The notes below the pieces were generated by a model. That model saw only the letters and a program-made list of their open reading frames with translations, was not told where the DNA came from and ran no database searches. Of a stretch of DNA of 44,118 bases, positions 17,547 to 26,522 are shown piece by piece; the first letter of the stretch is position 1; each line of letters opens with the position of its first letter. Source of the stretch: Poseidonibacter ostreae (lineage in GTDB: Bacteria; Campylobacterota; Campylobacteria; Campylobacterales; Arcobacteraceae); NCBI RefSeq assembly GCF_009208055.1, contig NZ_WFKI01000021.1, forward strand, positions 1 through 44,118. The letters are read 5' to 3'. A program made the translations under genes and the position numbers.

Positions 17547-19067
17547 CTATTTTATAAATAAAGATTGAACTGCAGTTTGACTTAATGCAATAATAGCATC
17601 AATATTTAAAATAGGAATAAAGAAGACAATTGCTGAACCAACTCCACCTAATATTGTTAAAATTGCAACAAATGCAATTGCATAAGTTGAAACTCTTTTA
17701 TCATTAAAACCTTCAATACTACAAGTAAGTGGCGCAGGGTAAAAATACATCATTGCAATTAATTTAAAGTAGTAGTAAACTGAAACAATTGTAGCAATAA
17801 TTGCTAAAACTGCAAGTCCTATATATCCTGCATTTATAGCTTCAGTGAATACATAAAACTTACCAATAAATCCAATTGTTGAAGGAATTCCTGCTAGTGA
17901 GAATAAAAATATTGTCATCATAGCTGCTAAGAAAGGTCTTTCATGTGCTAAACCTTTAAAATCATCATATGTAACTCTTACATTTGTTTCTGAAATAATA
18001 TGAGAAGCTAAACCAAATGCTCCAAGTGCTGATAATAAATATGCAATTAAATAGAACATTGTTGCATATGCAGAATCAATATTTAATATTTCTCCATCTT
18101 TATATGATAGTGCAATAAATGCTAATAATAAATATCCAGTATGTACAATTGATGATGCTGCTAACATTCTTTTTACAATATTTTGACTAACTGCTAAGTA
18201 TGTACCAAATACAAGTGTTAATACAATAATTACTGATATAATCGTATCCCAAAAATCAATAATTGGTGCTAAGTCTTGTAAAAATGCTCTCATGAAAAAA
18301 GAGAAAATTGCAATTTTAAAAGTTGATGCCATGTAAGCTGTAATAACCATTGGCGCACCTCTATAAACATCAAGTACCCATGATTGGAATGGAAATGCTG
18401 CAATTTTAAATAGGAATGTAAATAGAATTAGTGTTAATCCTATATAAACTAAAATCATATCATCACCAGAGTGTGTTGAGATAAATGCTCCAATTTCACT
18501 TAAGTTTGTAGTTGCAGTTGCTCCATAAACTAATACAACTCCTAGTAAATAAAATGCTCCAATAAATGAACCTAATACTAAGTATTTAAAAATAGCCTCA
18601 ACTCTTTTTGAATCTTCTGTATTAACTCCAACCATAATATAAACAGAAAAAGATGCAATTTCAAGCGCAATATATGCAGTAATTAGTTCATTTGTATGCG
18701 CTAATAACATCATTCCAAATAGTGCAAATAATAAAATTGAGAAAAATTCACCTTTAAAATATGATCTATGTTGGAAATAGTGTTCACCTATTAATAGCGT
18801 TAATATAGTACCAAGTATTAGTAGAATATTAAAGAAGTTTGAAAACGTATCAAATATTAAAACATTGTTTAATAAGTCATTATATGGTTGAACTGAATAT
18901 GATTCAGTAAAGAATAATGCTGAAAAACCAAGAGCAATAAAAAGAAAAATAGATGAAACTGTAATAAAGTTTTTAACATTGTATTTTTCATACATACTCA
19001 TAAACATAAGAGTTAAAGCTCCAACTAATACAGTAATTGCTGGAATTAAATATATAAATTGACTCAT
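17547..19067 (-). CDS. nuoN: Complex I antiporter-like subunit NuoN
   Basis: 506 residues and about 14 membrane helices; one of three antiporter-like proton-pumping subunits of complex I. It has the conserved glutamate-bearing helix (TAYIALEIASFSVYIMVG), the key lysines of the channel (KYLVLGSFIGAF, FKIAAFPFQSWVLDVYRGAP) and the later KRMLAASSIVHTGYLLLA segment. Four bases overlap nuoM. It is the last gene of the operon. Confidence 0.95.
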   Translation of the reverse strand: MSQFIYLIPAITVLVGALTLMFMSMYEKYNVKNFITVSSIFLFIALGFSALFFTESYSVQPYNDLLNNVLIFDTFSNFFNILLILGTILTLLIGEHYFQHRSYFKGEFFSILLFALFGMMLLAHTNELITAYIALEIASFSVYIMVGVNTEDSKRVEAIFKYLVLGSFIGAFYLLGVVLVYGATATTNLSEIGAFISTHSGDDMILVYIGLTLILFTFLFKIAAFPFQSWVLDVYRGAPMVITAYMASTFKIAIFSFFMRAFLQDLAPIIDFWDTIISVIIVLTLVFGTYLAVSQNIVKRMLAASSIVHTGYLLLAFIALSYKDGEILNIDSAYATMFYLIAYLLSALGAFGLASHIISETNVRVTYDDFKGLAHERPFLAAMMTIFLFSLAGIPSTIGFIGKFYVFTEAINAGYIGLAVLAIIATIVSVYYYFKLIAMMYFYPAPLTCSIEGFNDKRVSTYAIAFVAILTILGGVGSAIVFFIPILNIDAIIALSQTAVQSLFIK

Positions 19068-20551
19068 TTTGAAGCTCCAATATGTAAAATGTCATTTAAG
19101 TAATGAGTAACTGTTGGTTCAAATTTGTTTATAAAAATTTCTGGATAAATACCCATTAAAAACACTAAGAATACCCAAGGAGCTAGTCCTACAATCTCTT
19201 TGATTTTTAAATCTCTCATTTTTAAAACACTAGCACCCTCAGGTCTATCTTGTAGTATTGCTCTTTGGAACATCCACAACATATATGATGCACCAACAAC
19301 AACAGTAATTGCTGAAATATATCCAAGTGTATGATTAAACTCATAAATACCAAAAATAATTAATAGTTCAGATACAAATCCATTTGTTCCTGGAAGTCCA
19401 ACATTTGCAAAAAGCATTATTGCAAATATAAAAGTTAAAATAGGTGCTTGCTTTGCAATTCCACCTAAATCTTTTATACTTTTAAAACCAGTCTCCTCAT
19501 GAATCAATCCAACTAGTAAAAATAGTGCACCAGTTGCAATTGCATGAGCAATAATTAAGTAAAGTGCTCCATTAATACCATATTCATTTAAAGAGAAAAT
19601 ACCAGCAGCTATAAAACTTAAGTGAGATGCTGATGAATATGCAAACATTCTTTTAATATCATCTTGCATAAGTGCAGCAATTCCAAAGTAAATAAGACCA
19701 AATAAACCAATTGCTACAAAATATGCTGAGAATTCAATATAAATTTCAGGAAAAATTGGAATCATAAATCTTACAATCGCATAAACACCAAGTTTTGCCA
19801 TAATTGAAGATAAAAGAAAAACAGCACCAGTTGGTGCATTTTTATATGTTTCCATAATCCAAGTATGTAATGGGAAAATAGGAATTTTAATAGCAAAGGC
19901 AGCTAGGAATCCTAAGAATAACCATACTTTTGTTGAATACTCTAATGTTGATATTTTCATTAGTTCATTATATGCAAATGACCAAACTCCAAACTCGTTA
20001 TAGTAAGCAACTCCAAGATATAAAATTGCAACAAACATAAGTAGTGAACCTACCATTGTATAAACAGTTACTTTTATTGTTGTAAAAATCTTATTTCCAA
20101 ATCCATATGAACCAATCATAAGAAATACTGGTAAAAGCATAACTTCCCAGAAGAAGTAAAATAGTACGATATCTAAAGATAGTAAAGTTCCTGTAACTCC
20201 TGTTTGTACTAAAAGCATATTTAACCAATATCCTTTAGTTCTCCCTTCCCATAATAATAGGTAAGCAGTTGGAATTAAAATTGCAATCATCATTAAAATT
20301 GTTAAAGACAAACCATCTAATCCAACATAGTAATTAATTCCATATGTTTCAATCCAAGGTACATTCGTAACAAACTGCATACCTTCACTTGGAATAAACT
20401 CGATATAGATTTTTAAAACTAGAGCTAAAATAACTGTAGTTGTTAAAAAAGCGATATTTCTAATTGTGTTTACATCTTTAGTTGTAATCATTAAAGCAAA
20501 AGCAACAAGAGCAGGTAAAAATATTATAAATGAAAGTATATCTGGGCTCAT
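19064..20551 (-). CDS. nuoM: Complex I antiporter-like subunit NuoM
   Basis: 495 residues, about 14 helices. Typical features are FFWEVMLLPVFLMIGSYG with the charged glutamate, KIPIFPLHTWIMETYKNAPT (channel lysine and the HTW motif) and DIKRMFAYSSASHLSFIAAG. Functions as a proton channel in the membrane arm of NADH:quinone oxidoreductase. Starts two bases after the nuoL stop and overlaps nuoN by four. Confidence 0.96.
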   Translation of the reverse strand: MSPDILSFIIFLPALVAFALMITTKDVNTIRNIAFLTTTVILALVLKIYIEFIPSEGMQFVTNVPWIETYGINYYVGLDGLSLTILMMIAILIPTAYLLLWEGRTKGYWLNMLLVQTGVTGTLLSLDIVLFYFFWEVMLLPVFLMIGSYGFGNKIFTTIKVTVYTMVGSLLMFVAILYLGVAYYNEFGVWSFAYNELMKISTLEYSTKVWLFLGFLAAFAIKIPIFPLHTWIMETYKNAPTGAVFLLSSIMAKLGVYAIVRFMIPIFPEIYIEFSAYFVAIGLFGLIYFGIAALMQDDIKRMFAYSSASHLSFIAAGIFSLNEYGINGALYLIIAHAIATGALFLLVGLIHEETGFKSIKDLGGIAKQAPILTFIFAIMLFANVGLPGTNGFVSELLIIFGIYEFNHTLGYISAITVVVGASYMLWMFQRAILQDRPEGASVLKMRDLKIKEIVGLAPWVFLVFLMGIYPEIFINKFEPTVTHYLNDILHIGASK

Positions 20552-20552
20552 A

Positions 20553-22439
20553 CTATAATCCTAACTTAATATATAAATAAATAAATATGCAAGTCATTCC
20601 AACAAGCATAAAGGCTGCATAAAATCTAACATTCGCATTTTGAGATAAAGAAACTTTTTTACCAATGTTTACAAAACTATTTGATGAGCGCATAATAAAA
20701 CCATCAATAATTTTTTCATCTATTACTTTATCAATAAAAGTAGATAGTTTTTTTGAAGATTGTACAAATAAATAGTCATACAATTCATCAATATAAAATC
20801 TTCTACCAATTAGTCCCGTCTCTTCTTCAGGATGGTAAATATCAAAATTAGCATATTTCTTATATGCTACAAAAATACCAGAACCAGCTACTGCAACAGA
20901 AAGAATCATTAAAATCCATTCTGTTAAGTGACTCATATGTATAGGAGTTGAATTTAATTGTGCTAACCAAGTATCAACTAAATGCTCTCCACCTAAAACA
21001 GCTGGAAGATTTAAATATCCAGCAGCAACTGCTCCTACTGCTAATAATAGTAGTGGAATAGTTATTGTTCTTGATGTATATTCATATTTTACATCATGTT
21101 TTGTAGGAGCTACGAAAACAATAAAATATAATCTAAACATATAAAATGCTGTTAAAAATGCAGTAAATAGTGCAATTCCCCAAATTAAGTATTCTCCTTC
21201 TTGGAAAGCAGCTGCTAGTATTGCATCTTTTGAGAAGAAACCTGAGAAGAAAGGAACTCCTGAAATTGCTATTACTCCAATCAGAAAAGTAAATTTAATA
21301 ATTGGTGTTGTTGCTCTATGTTTTGCAATATCAAAGATATTTTGTCTATGATGAACTGCAAGAATAACTCCACCAGCTCCCATAAATAACATAGCTTTAA
21401 AGAAAGCATGAGTAAATACATGGAAAAGTCCAGTTGAATAAAAACCAAGACCAACTGCTATAAACATATAACCTAATTGACTCATAGTTGAATAAGCAAG
21501 AATCTTTTTAATATCTGTTTGTCTTGTTGCAATAATAGCAGCTAAAAGAGCTGAAAATGCACCAATATAAGCTATTAATAAACCAATCTCTTCAATTCCA
21601 GAATAAAGGAAGTGAAATCTTGCAACCATATAAACACCTGCAGTTACCATAGTAGCTGCGTGAATTAAAGCTGAAATTGGAGTAGGACCTGCCATTGCAT
21701 CAGGAAGCCAAACATATAAAGGAATTTGTGCAGATTTACCCATTGCCCCAATAAAAAGTAAAACACCTGATAATACTAATAATTCACTACTTGCATTTGC
21801 TATATTTGCTTCCATTGAAGAAAATGATAAGTCAACTTCACCAAGTGCAAAGAATAAAGTTACAACTCCAAGTATAAAACCAAAGTCTCCAACTCTATTT
21901 ACAATAAATGCTTTATTTGCAGCTATTACATTTTCTGCTTTTCCATAATAGAATTTAATTAGTAAGTAAGAACAAACTCCAACACCTTCCCAACCAATGA
22001 AAAGTATAATTGGGTTATCTGCAAGTACTAAAATTAACATAGAAGCTAAGAATAAGTTAAAGTAAGCAAAAAACTTACCAAAGCCATTATCGCCTCTCAT
22101 ATATCCAATTGCATAAATATGAATTAACCAACCTACAAATGTAACAAACATAGACATAAATATTGATAGATTATCTCCTAGTAAAGACATTCCAATATGT
22201 AATTTATCAATATCTAACCAAGTAAATAAATCTTGCTTAAATGTAATATTCTCTTCATTCATTCTTAAAAACAAGCTAAGTGTAATTAAAAAAGATATTA
22301 AAGGAGTTAGTGTTCCAATTAAAGCAAATGTTAACTCAGAAACTTTTTGTTTTTTAATGTGGTAGAAGTAAAATCCAGCATTTAATATTGCACCAATTAA
22401 AGGAGCTAGAATAATCCAAACTAAAAGGGAAGTATTCAT
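20553..22439 (-). CDS. nuoL: Complex I antiporter-like subunit NuoL
   Basis: 628 residues, the normal length, including the C-terminal extension that forms the long lateral helix bracing NuoM and NuoN. Conserved elements are FFAYFNLFLASMLILVL, WEGVGVCSYLLI with its glutamate, KSAQIPLYVWLPDAMAGPTP (channel lysine) and DIKKILAYSTMSQLGYMF. The HAFFKAMLFMGAG segment carries the second lysine. Distal proton channel of complex I. Confidence 0.97.
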   Translation of the reverse strand: MNTSLLVWIILAPLIGAILNAGFYFYHIKKQKVSELTFALIGTLTPLISFLITLSLFLRMNEENITFKQDLFTWLDIDKLHIGMSLLGDNLSIFMSMFVTFVGWLIHIYAIGYMRGDNGFGKFFAYFNLFLASMLILVLADNPIILFIGWEGVGVCSYLLIKFYYGKAENVIAANKAFIVNRVGDFGFILGVVTLFFALGEVDLSFSSMEANIANASSELLVLSGVLLFIGAMGKSAQIPLYVWLPDAMAGPTPISALIHAATMVTAGVYMVARFHFLYSGIEEIGLLIAYIGAFSALLAAIIATRQTDIKKILAYSTMSQLGYMFIAVGLGFYSTGLFHVFTHAFFKAMLFMGAGGVILAVHHRQNIFDIAKHRATTPIIKFTFLIGVIAISGVPFFSGFFSKDAILAAAFQEGEYLIWGIALFTAFLTAFYMFRLYFIVFVAPTKHDVKYEYTSRTITIPLLLLAVGAVAAGYLNLPAVLGGEHLVDTWLAQLNSTPIHMSHLTEWILMILSVAVAGSGIFVAYKKYANFDIYHPEEETGLIGRRFYIDELYDYLFVQSSKKLSTFIDKVIDEKIIDGFIMRSSNSFVNIGKKVSLSQNANVRFYAAFMLVGMTCIFIYLYIKLGL

Positions 22440-22750
22440 GATTTTTCTCCTTGTTTTAAAGTATTAAAAATATCTGTATCAAGTGATTTTCTTGATCTAA
22501 ATAATAGAATAATTACTGAAAGGAAAATTGCAGCTTCAGCTGCTGCTATTGCTATAACCATTACTGTAATTACTTGTGGATCCATGTTGAAATGATATCT
22601 AGCAAAAGTAACTAAAAATAAATTTACTCCATTTAGCATCATTTCAATTGACATGTAAATAACAAAGATATTTCTTCTTGCTATTACACCAATTACTCCA
22701 ATAGAAAAAAGCATCATTGCTACAAATGCATAAGATGTTAATGAAATCAT
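22436..22750 (-). CDS. nuoK: Complex I subunit NuoK
   Basis: 104 residues with three helices. The two membrane glutamates essential for proton transfer are present: in YMSIEMMLNGVNL (E36) and in AIAAAEAAIFLSV (E72). Four-base overlaps with nuoJ and nuoL indicate translational coupling. Confidence 0.96.
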   Translation of the reverse strand: MISLTSYAFVAMMLFSIGVIGVIARRNIFVIYMSIEMMLNGVNLFLVTFARYHFNMDPQVITVMVIAIAAAEAAIFLSVIILLFRSRKSLDTDIFNTLKQGEKS

Positions 22751-23274
22751 GATTCTTCTCCTGGATTTTTAATTTTTGAGTTTCTTTTTTTTGCAAGTAC
22801 TACTGAACCTATTAATGCAACTAAAAGTAAAATTGATATTAACTCAAAAGCTAATAACCAGTTATTATATAGTTGCATACCAATTGGTTTAATATCTCCA
22901 AAATCGCTACTTGAAATAGAAAAATCTTTTGAAGGTAGCTTTGCAACAGCTTTTAAAATTAAAATATTTAAAGGAATCATTATAACTGCACCAAAAGCAA
23001 TTAATTGAAATTTCTTTGGTTCCTTTGGTAAATCTTCTTCTTTTATATTTAAGAACATTAAGATAAAAAGAATAAGTGTCATAATTGCACCTGCATAAAC
23101 AATAATTTGTACAAGGAATAAAAAAGTTGCATTTAAAAGCGCAAACATTCCTGCAACACTTAGCATTGAGATTAAAACGCCAAGTGCACTATACATAGGA
23201 TTTGCATATACAATCATTGCAATTGCACCTGAAATTGCTAAGAATGCAAGTGCTATAAATACTATATCAACCAT
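22747..23274 (-). CDS. nuoJ: Complex I subunit NuoJ
   Basis: 175 residues with five hydrophobic segments, including the conserved VQIIVYAGAIMTLILFILMFLN-type helix 3 with its pi-bulge region, which couples quinone reduction to proton movement. Overlaps nuoI by eight and nuoK by four bases. Confidence 0.95.
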   Translation of the reverse strand: MVDIVFIALAFLAISGAIAMIVYANPMYSALGVLISMLSVAGMFALLNATFLFLVQIIVYAGAIMTLILFILMFLNIKEEDLPKEPKKFQLIAFGAVIMIPLNILILKAVAKLPSKDFSISSSDFGDIKPIGMQLYNNWLLAFELISILLLVALIGSVVLAKKRNSKIKNPGEES

Positions 23275-23773
23275 TATCTAAATCCTTTGATCTTTCATTT
23301 GCCATTAGTGCTTTTTTATCTAGAACAAACTCTTCTCTAGAACTTGCTGTAAAAGAAAAAATTCCTGTATCCATTCTAATTGCATCACAAGGACAAGCTT
23401 CAACACAATAACCACAAAAAACACATTCAAGTAAATCTATTTTAAACTCTTTTGGTCTTTTTTCATCATGTTCATCAAATCTCTCTTCTGCTTCAATAAA
23501 AATACAATCTGCTGGACATGCAGTTGCACACATATAACATGCAACACATTTCTCAGTTTCATCTTCCCATTTTGTAAGTCTATGAACACCTCTGTATCTT
23601 TCATTTAAGTCAGTTGGTTGAACTTCTGGATACTGCATTGTTTTTAGCTTATTTACATCTTTTAAGTTTTTAGTAAAATGGCTAAGTGTAGTTTTCATTC
23701 CACCTATTATTCCAGGAAGATATAATTTGTCTTTAAATGATTTACCATGTCTTGGTACTACTTTAACTCCCAT
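23267..23773 (-). CDS. nuoI: Complex I 2x[4Fe-4S] subunit NuoI
   Basis: 168 residues. Holds clusters N6a and N6b in two ferredoxin motifs, CVACYMCATACPADC and CVFCGYCVEACPCDA, linking the peripheral arm to cluster N2 in NuoB. The motif spacing is normal. An unremarkable N-terminal amphipathic stretch precedes them. Confidence 0.96.
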   Translation of the reverse strand: MGVKVVPRHGKSFKDKLYLPGIIGGMKTTLSHFTKNLKDVNKLKTMQYPEVQPTDLNERYRGVHRLTKWEDETEKCVACYMCATACPADCIFIEAEERFDEHDEKRPKEFKIDLLECVFCGYCVEACPCDAIRMDTGIFSFTASSREEFVLDKKALMANERSKDLDNG

Positions 23774-23774
23774 C

Positions 23775-25055
23775 TTAACTCCCTTGAACTACGATAAATG
23801 TCGCAGTTACAACAATATTTAATAATGCTAGTGGTAATAATACTTTCCATCCTAACATTTGTAATTGGTCATATCTAAATCTTAATACTGTCCATCTAAT
23901 CCAAATAAATACAAATGCCATTAAAAAGAATTTAACTAAGAATGTTCCAATTTGTAAAACTGCAGTTACAATATTTACACCGTTTTCACCTAAACCAAAA
24001 ATTAAGAAAATTGCAAGTAATGCAACTACAACTAACGAAATACCCCAAAATGCAATAGTAAGTATTTTTGTTTCTAAATCTCTTGATTTATCTTCACTAT
24101 TTTTTGATCTATTATTTTTCTTCATCCATTTTGTTAAGAAGAAAACTTTTATCGGTAAAATTACAATTAATGCCATCATAATATAGTTCATATTATTTTG
24201 AACAGTTGGTGTATCTAACCAAGGTATTTGATAACCACCAAATACAAGTGTAACAATAATAGCAGCACTTGCACTCATAGCAGCATATTCACCTACTTGA
24301 AATAGTCCAAATCTCATCGCAGAATACTCAGTATGATACCCTGCAACAATTTCAGATTCACCCTCAGCTATATCAAAAGGTGCTCTATTTGTTTCAGCAA
24401 AACAACACACAATAAATATAATTGCAGCAATTGGCTGTATAAAAATACCCCACATTGGTATTACACCTAGGAAAGTTCCTGTTTGTGCATTTACAATATC
24501 TGTTAAGTGAATTGAACCATATGATAAAAGCATTGAAATAATTGCTAATGCCATTGCTGCTTCATAAGAAATTACTTGCGCTGCTGCTCTAATTGAACCT
24601 AATAATCCATATTTACTATTTGATGAATAACCACCTAAAATAATTCCATATATAGAAAGTCCAGCAAATGCTAAGAACCACATGATTCCAAGTTCATTTG
24701 GAATTGCAGACATAATAAAAGATTGCCCATCAATAACTAAATTATCAGCAAAAGGAATTGTAGCAAATGTTAAAAAAGAACAGAAAAATACAATTACAGG
24801 TGCTATTGTAAAAAAGAATTTGTACTTAATATGTGTAGGAGTAAAATCTTCTTTAAATACTAGCTTTAACATATCTGCAAAACTTTGGATTAATCCACCT
24901 AACCTAATTGGACCAATACCACATCTATTTGGACCCGTTCTATCTTGCATAAAACCAGATACCCTTCTTTCCCACCATACAAAAACTGGTGTAAGACCAA
25001 CTGCTAAAAATGCAGCAAGAGCTATATTTACAGCTATTACAATTGCACTACTCAT
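23775..25055 (-). CDS. nuoH: Complex I subunit NuoH with an internal insertion
   Basis: 426 residues against about 325-335 in most bacteria. NuoH forms the quinone-access chamber with NuoB and NuoD. The conserved parts are intact: VWWERRVSGFMQDRTGPNR, the LGSIRAAAQVISYE loop, and AETNRAPFDIAEGESEIVAGYHTEYS. Between VFGGYQIPWL (end near 280) and the last canonical segment (LVKFFLMAFVFIWIRW, 373-388) lie about 90 extra residues with two hydrophobic segments (near 288-306 and 331-354) separated by a highly charged loop (MKKNNRSKNSEDKSRD). Reading is continuous, so this is an in-frame insertion and not an error. Confidence 0.94.
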   Translation of the reverse strand: MSSAIVIAVNIALAAFLAVGLTPVFVWWERRVSGFMQDRTGPNRCGIGPIRLGGLIQSFADMLKLVFKEDFTPTHIKYKFFFTIAPVIVFFCSFLTFATIPFADNLVIDGQSFIMSAIPNELGIMWFLAFAGLSIYGIILGGYSSNSKYGLLGSIRAAAQVISYEAAMALAIISMLLSYGSIHLTDIVNAQTGTFLGVIPMWGIFIQPIAAIIFIVCCFAETNRAPFDIAEGESEIVAGYHTEYSAMRFGLFQVGEYAAMSASAAIIVTLVFGGYQIPWLDTPTVQNNMNYIMMALIVILPIKVFFLTKWMKKNNRSKNSEDKSRDLETKILTIAFWGISLVVVALLAIFLIFGLGENGVNIVTAVLQIGTFLVKFFLMAFVFIWIRWTVLRFRYDQLQMLGWKVLLPLALLNIVVTATFIVVQGS

Positions 25056-26488
25056 AGAGTTCCTTTTTCAATCATTGATTTTAAATGTTCAATAATAGTA
25101 GTAATAGATTCCATTGGATTATCTTTATTAATCTTTGAAATCACTTTTTGTTTTGTACCATTTGTATTTATATATGTTCCTGATTTTTCATAAAATGATG
25201 AAATAGGAATAGCAATATCAGAATTTTCTATAGTTTTACAATTATGGCTAAAAAGAGAAATTACTTTTTTATTTTTTAATAAATCTAAATTTTCATCAAA
25301 ATATTTATTATCTACAATAATTACTAATGATGAAGTATCTAAACTATCTTTAAAATATTTCTCATCTTCATTTATTTCTAATTCTTTAAATGCAGCTCTA
25401 TTAGCTGTTTTATCATTTGTTTTTAAATAATCATCTTTAAAATCTTCATCAAAAGTATCTGGCGAATATCCCGATACTTTTGCTTCTAATTTATTTGCTA
25501 AATTATTTACATTTTGTATTTCTTCATAAGAAAGATTTGGACTTAATACAAAAAGAATATTTTTTTGAGTTGTTAACTCTTTGAACATATTCGTAATTGT
25601 GTTGCTTATTTCTGTTTGAGCATTATCTAGTAAAGGAGTTGTAAATCTATTAGTAGCTTCATTTTCGTATGAAAGTCTTCCTTCATCACACATAAAGAAA
25701 CCATTTACAGTATCATTTCTTCTTGGTCTAAATCTAAATATTTGGTCATCTTTATATTTCTCTTTCCTATGATCAACATAAATATTACAGCCTTTTGAAC
25801 AACCATTACAAATAGCATCAAAAGTTTCTAAAAACCAAACTCTTTGTTTAAATCTAAAATCTTTGTTTGTTAAAGCTCCAACTGGGCAAATATCAATAAC
25901 ATTCATTGCATAAGGATTACTTAACTCTTGTCCTGGGAAAGTTCCAATAACAGAATGATTAGCTCTATTTATTACACCTAATTCATTAGTCTTTGTAATA
26001 TCAGAACAGAATCTTACACATCTTGTACAAAGTACACATCTTTCTTGGTCAAGCATTACATTAGAGCCTAAATCAACTCTTTTTCTAGCTTTCACTTTTG
26101 TATCTGTATTTACTCTTGAGTCATAAAAACCAGATTCCATATAGTAATCTTGTAATTTACACTCTCCAGCTTGATCACATGTAGGACAATCGATTGGATG
26201 ATTTATAAGTTCAAGTTCTAATATATCTCTTCTAACTTTTTCAATATTTTCACCCTTAGTTCTTATAATCATACCATCTTTGATTGGTGTATCACAGGCA
26301 ATTTGAGGTCTTTTTTGACCTTCGATTTCAACCATACACATTCTACAGTTTCCATCTTTACCAAGTGCTTGATGGTAACAAAAATGAGGAATATGAATAT
26401 TTTCATCTAATAATTTATCAATTAGAAGACTTCCTTTAGAAGCCTCCATTTGTGCGCCATTGACTGTTATTTCTACCATTTCACTCAT
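25052..26488 (-). CDS. nuoG: Complex I subunit NuoG, short form
   Basis: 478 residues; typical NuoG is roughly 680-900. All iron-sulfur sites are visible: N1b C37/C48/C51/C65; N5 H97/C101/C104/C110; N4 C151/C154/C157/C201; and an N7-type site C227/C230/C234/C267. After the N7 domain only about 200 residues remain, mostly a reduced molybdopterin-oxidoreductase-like fold with low-complexity K/N/D-rich stretches. The next gene starts within its last codons, so the missing part is not encoded downstream. A GGGG-type ribosome site follows the gltA stop by about 20 bases. Confidence 0.93.
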   Translation of the reverse strand: MSEMVEITVNGAQMEASKGSLLIDKLLDENIHIPHFCYHQALGKDGNCRMCMVEIEGQKRPQIACDTPIKDGMIIRTKGENIEKVRRDILELELINHPIDCPTCDQAGECKLQDYYMESGFYDSRVNTDTKVKARKRVDLGSNVMLDQERCVLCTRCVRFCSDITKTNELGVINRANHSVIGTFPGQELSNPYAMNVIDICPVGALTNKDFRFKQRVWFLETFDAICNGCSKGCNIYVDHRKEKYKDDQIFRFRPRRNDTVNGFFMCDEGRLSYENEATNRFTTPLLDNAQTEISNTITNMFKELTTQKNILFVLSPNLSYEEIQNVNNLANKLEAKVSGYSPDTFDEDFKDDYLKTNDKTANRAAFKELEINEDEKYFKDSLDTSSLVIIVDNKYFDENLDLLKNKKVISLFSHNCKTIENSDIAIPISSFYEKSGTYINTNGTKQKVISKINKDNPMESITTIIEHLKSMIEKGTL

Positions 26489-26522
26489 TTATTTTACCCC
26501 TTACACTTGTTTATTTTAATTC

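Noticed and set aside
24682..25095. Open frame of 137 codons on the plus strand over nuoH and the end of nuoG
   Set aside because: It is antisense to clearly conserved coding sequence, has no ribosome site or family resemblance, and arises from the composition of nuoH.
25052..26488. NuoG short form due to a frameshift or misassembly
   Set aside because: The reading frame is continuous, the stop overlaps the nuoH start in the usual ATGA manner, and no NuoG-like sequence follows.
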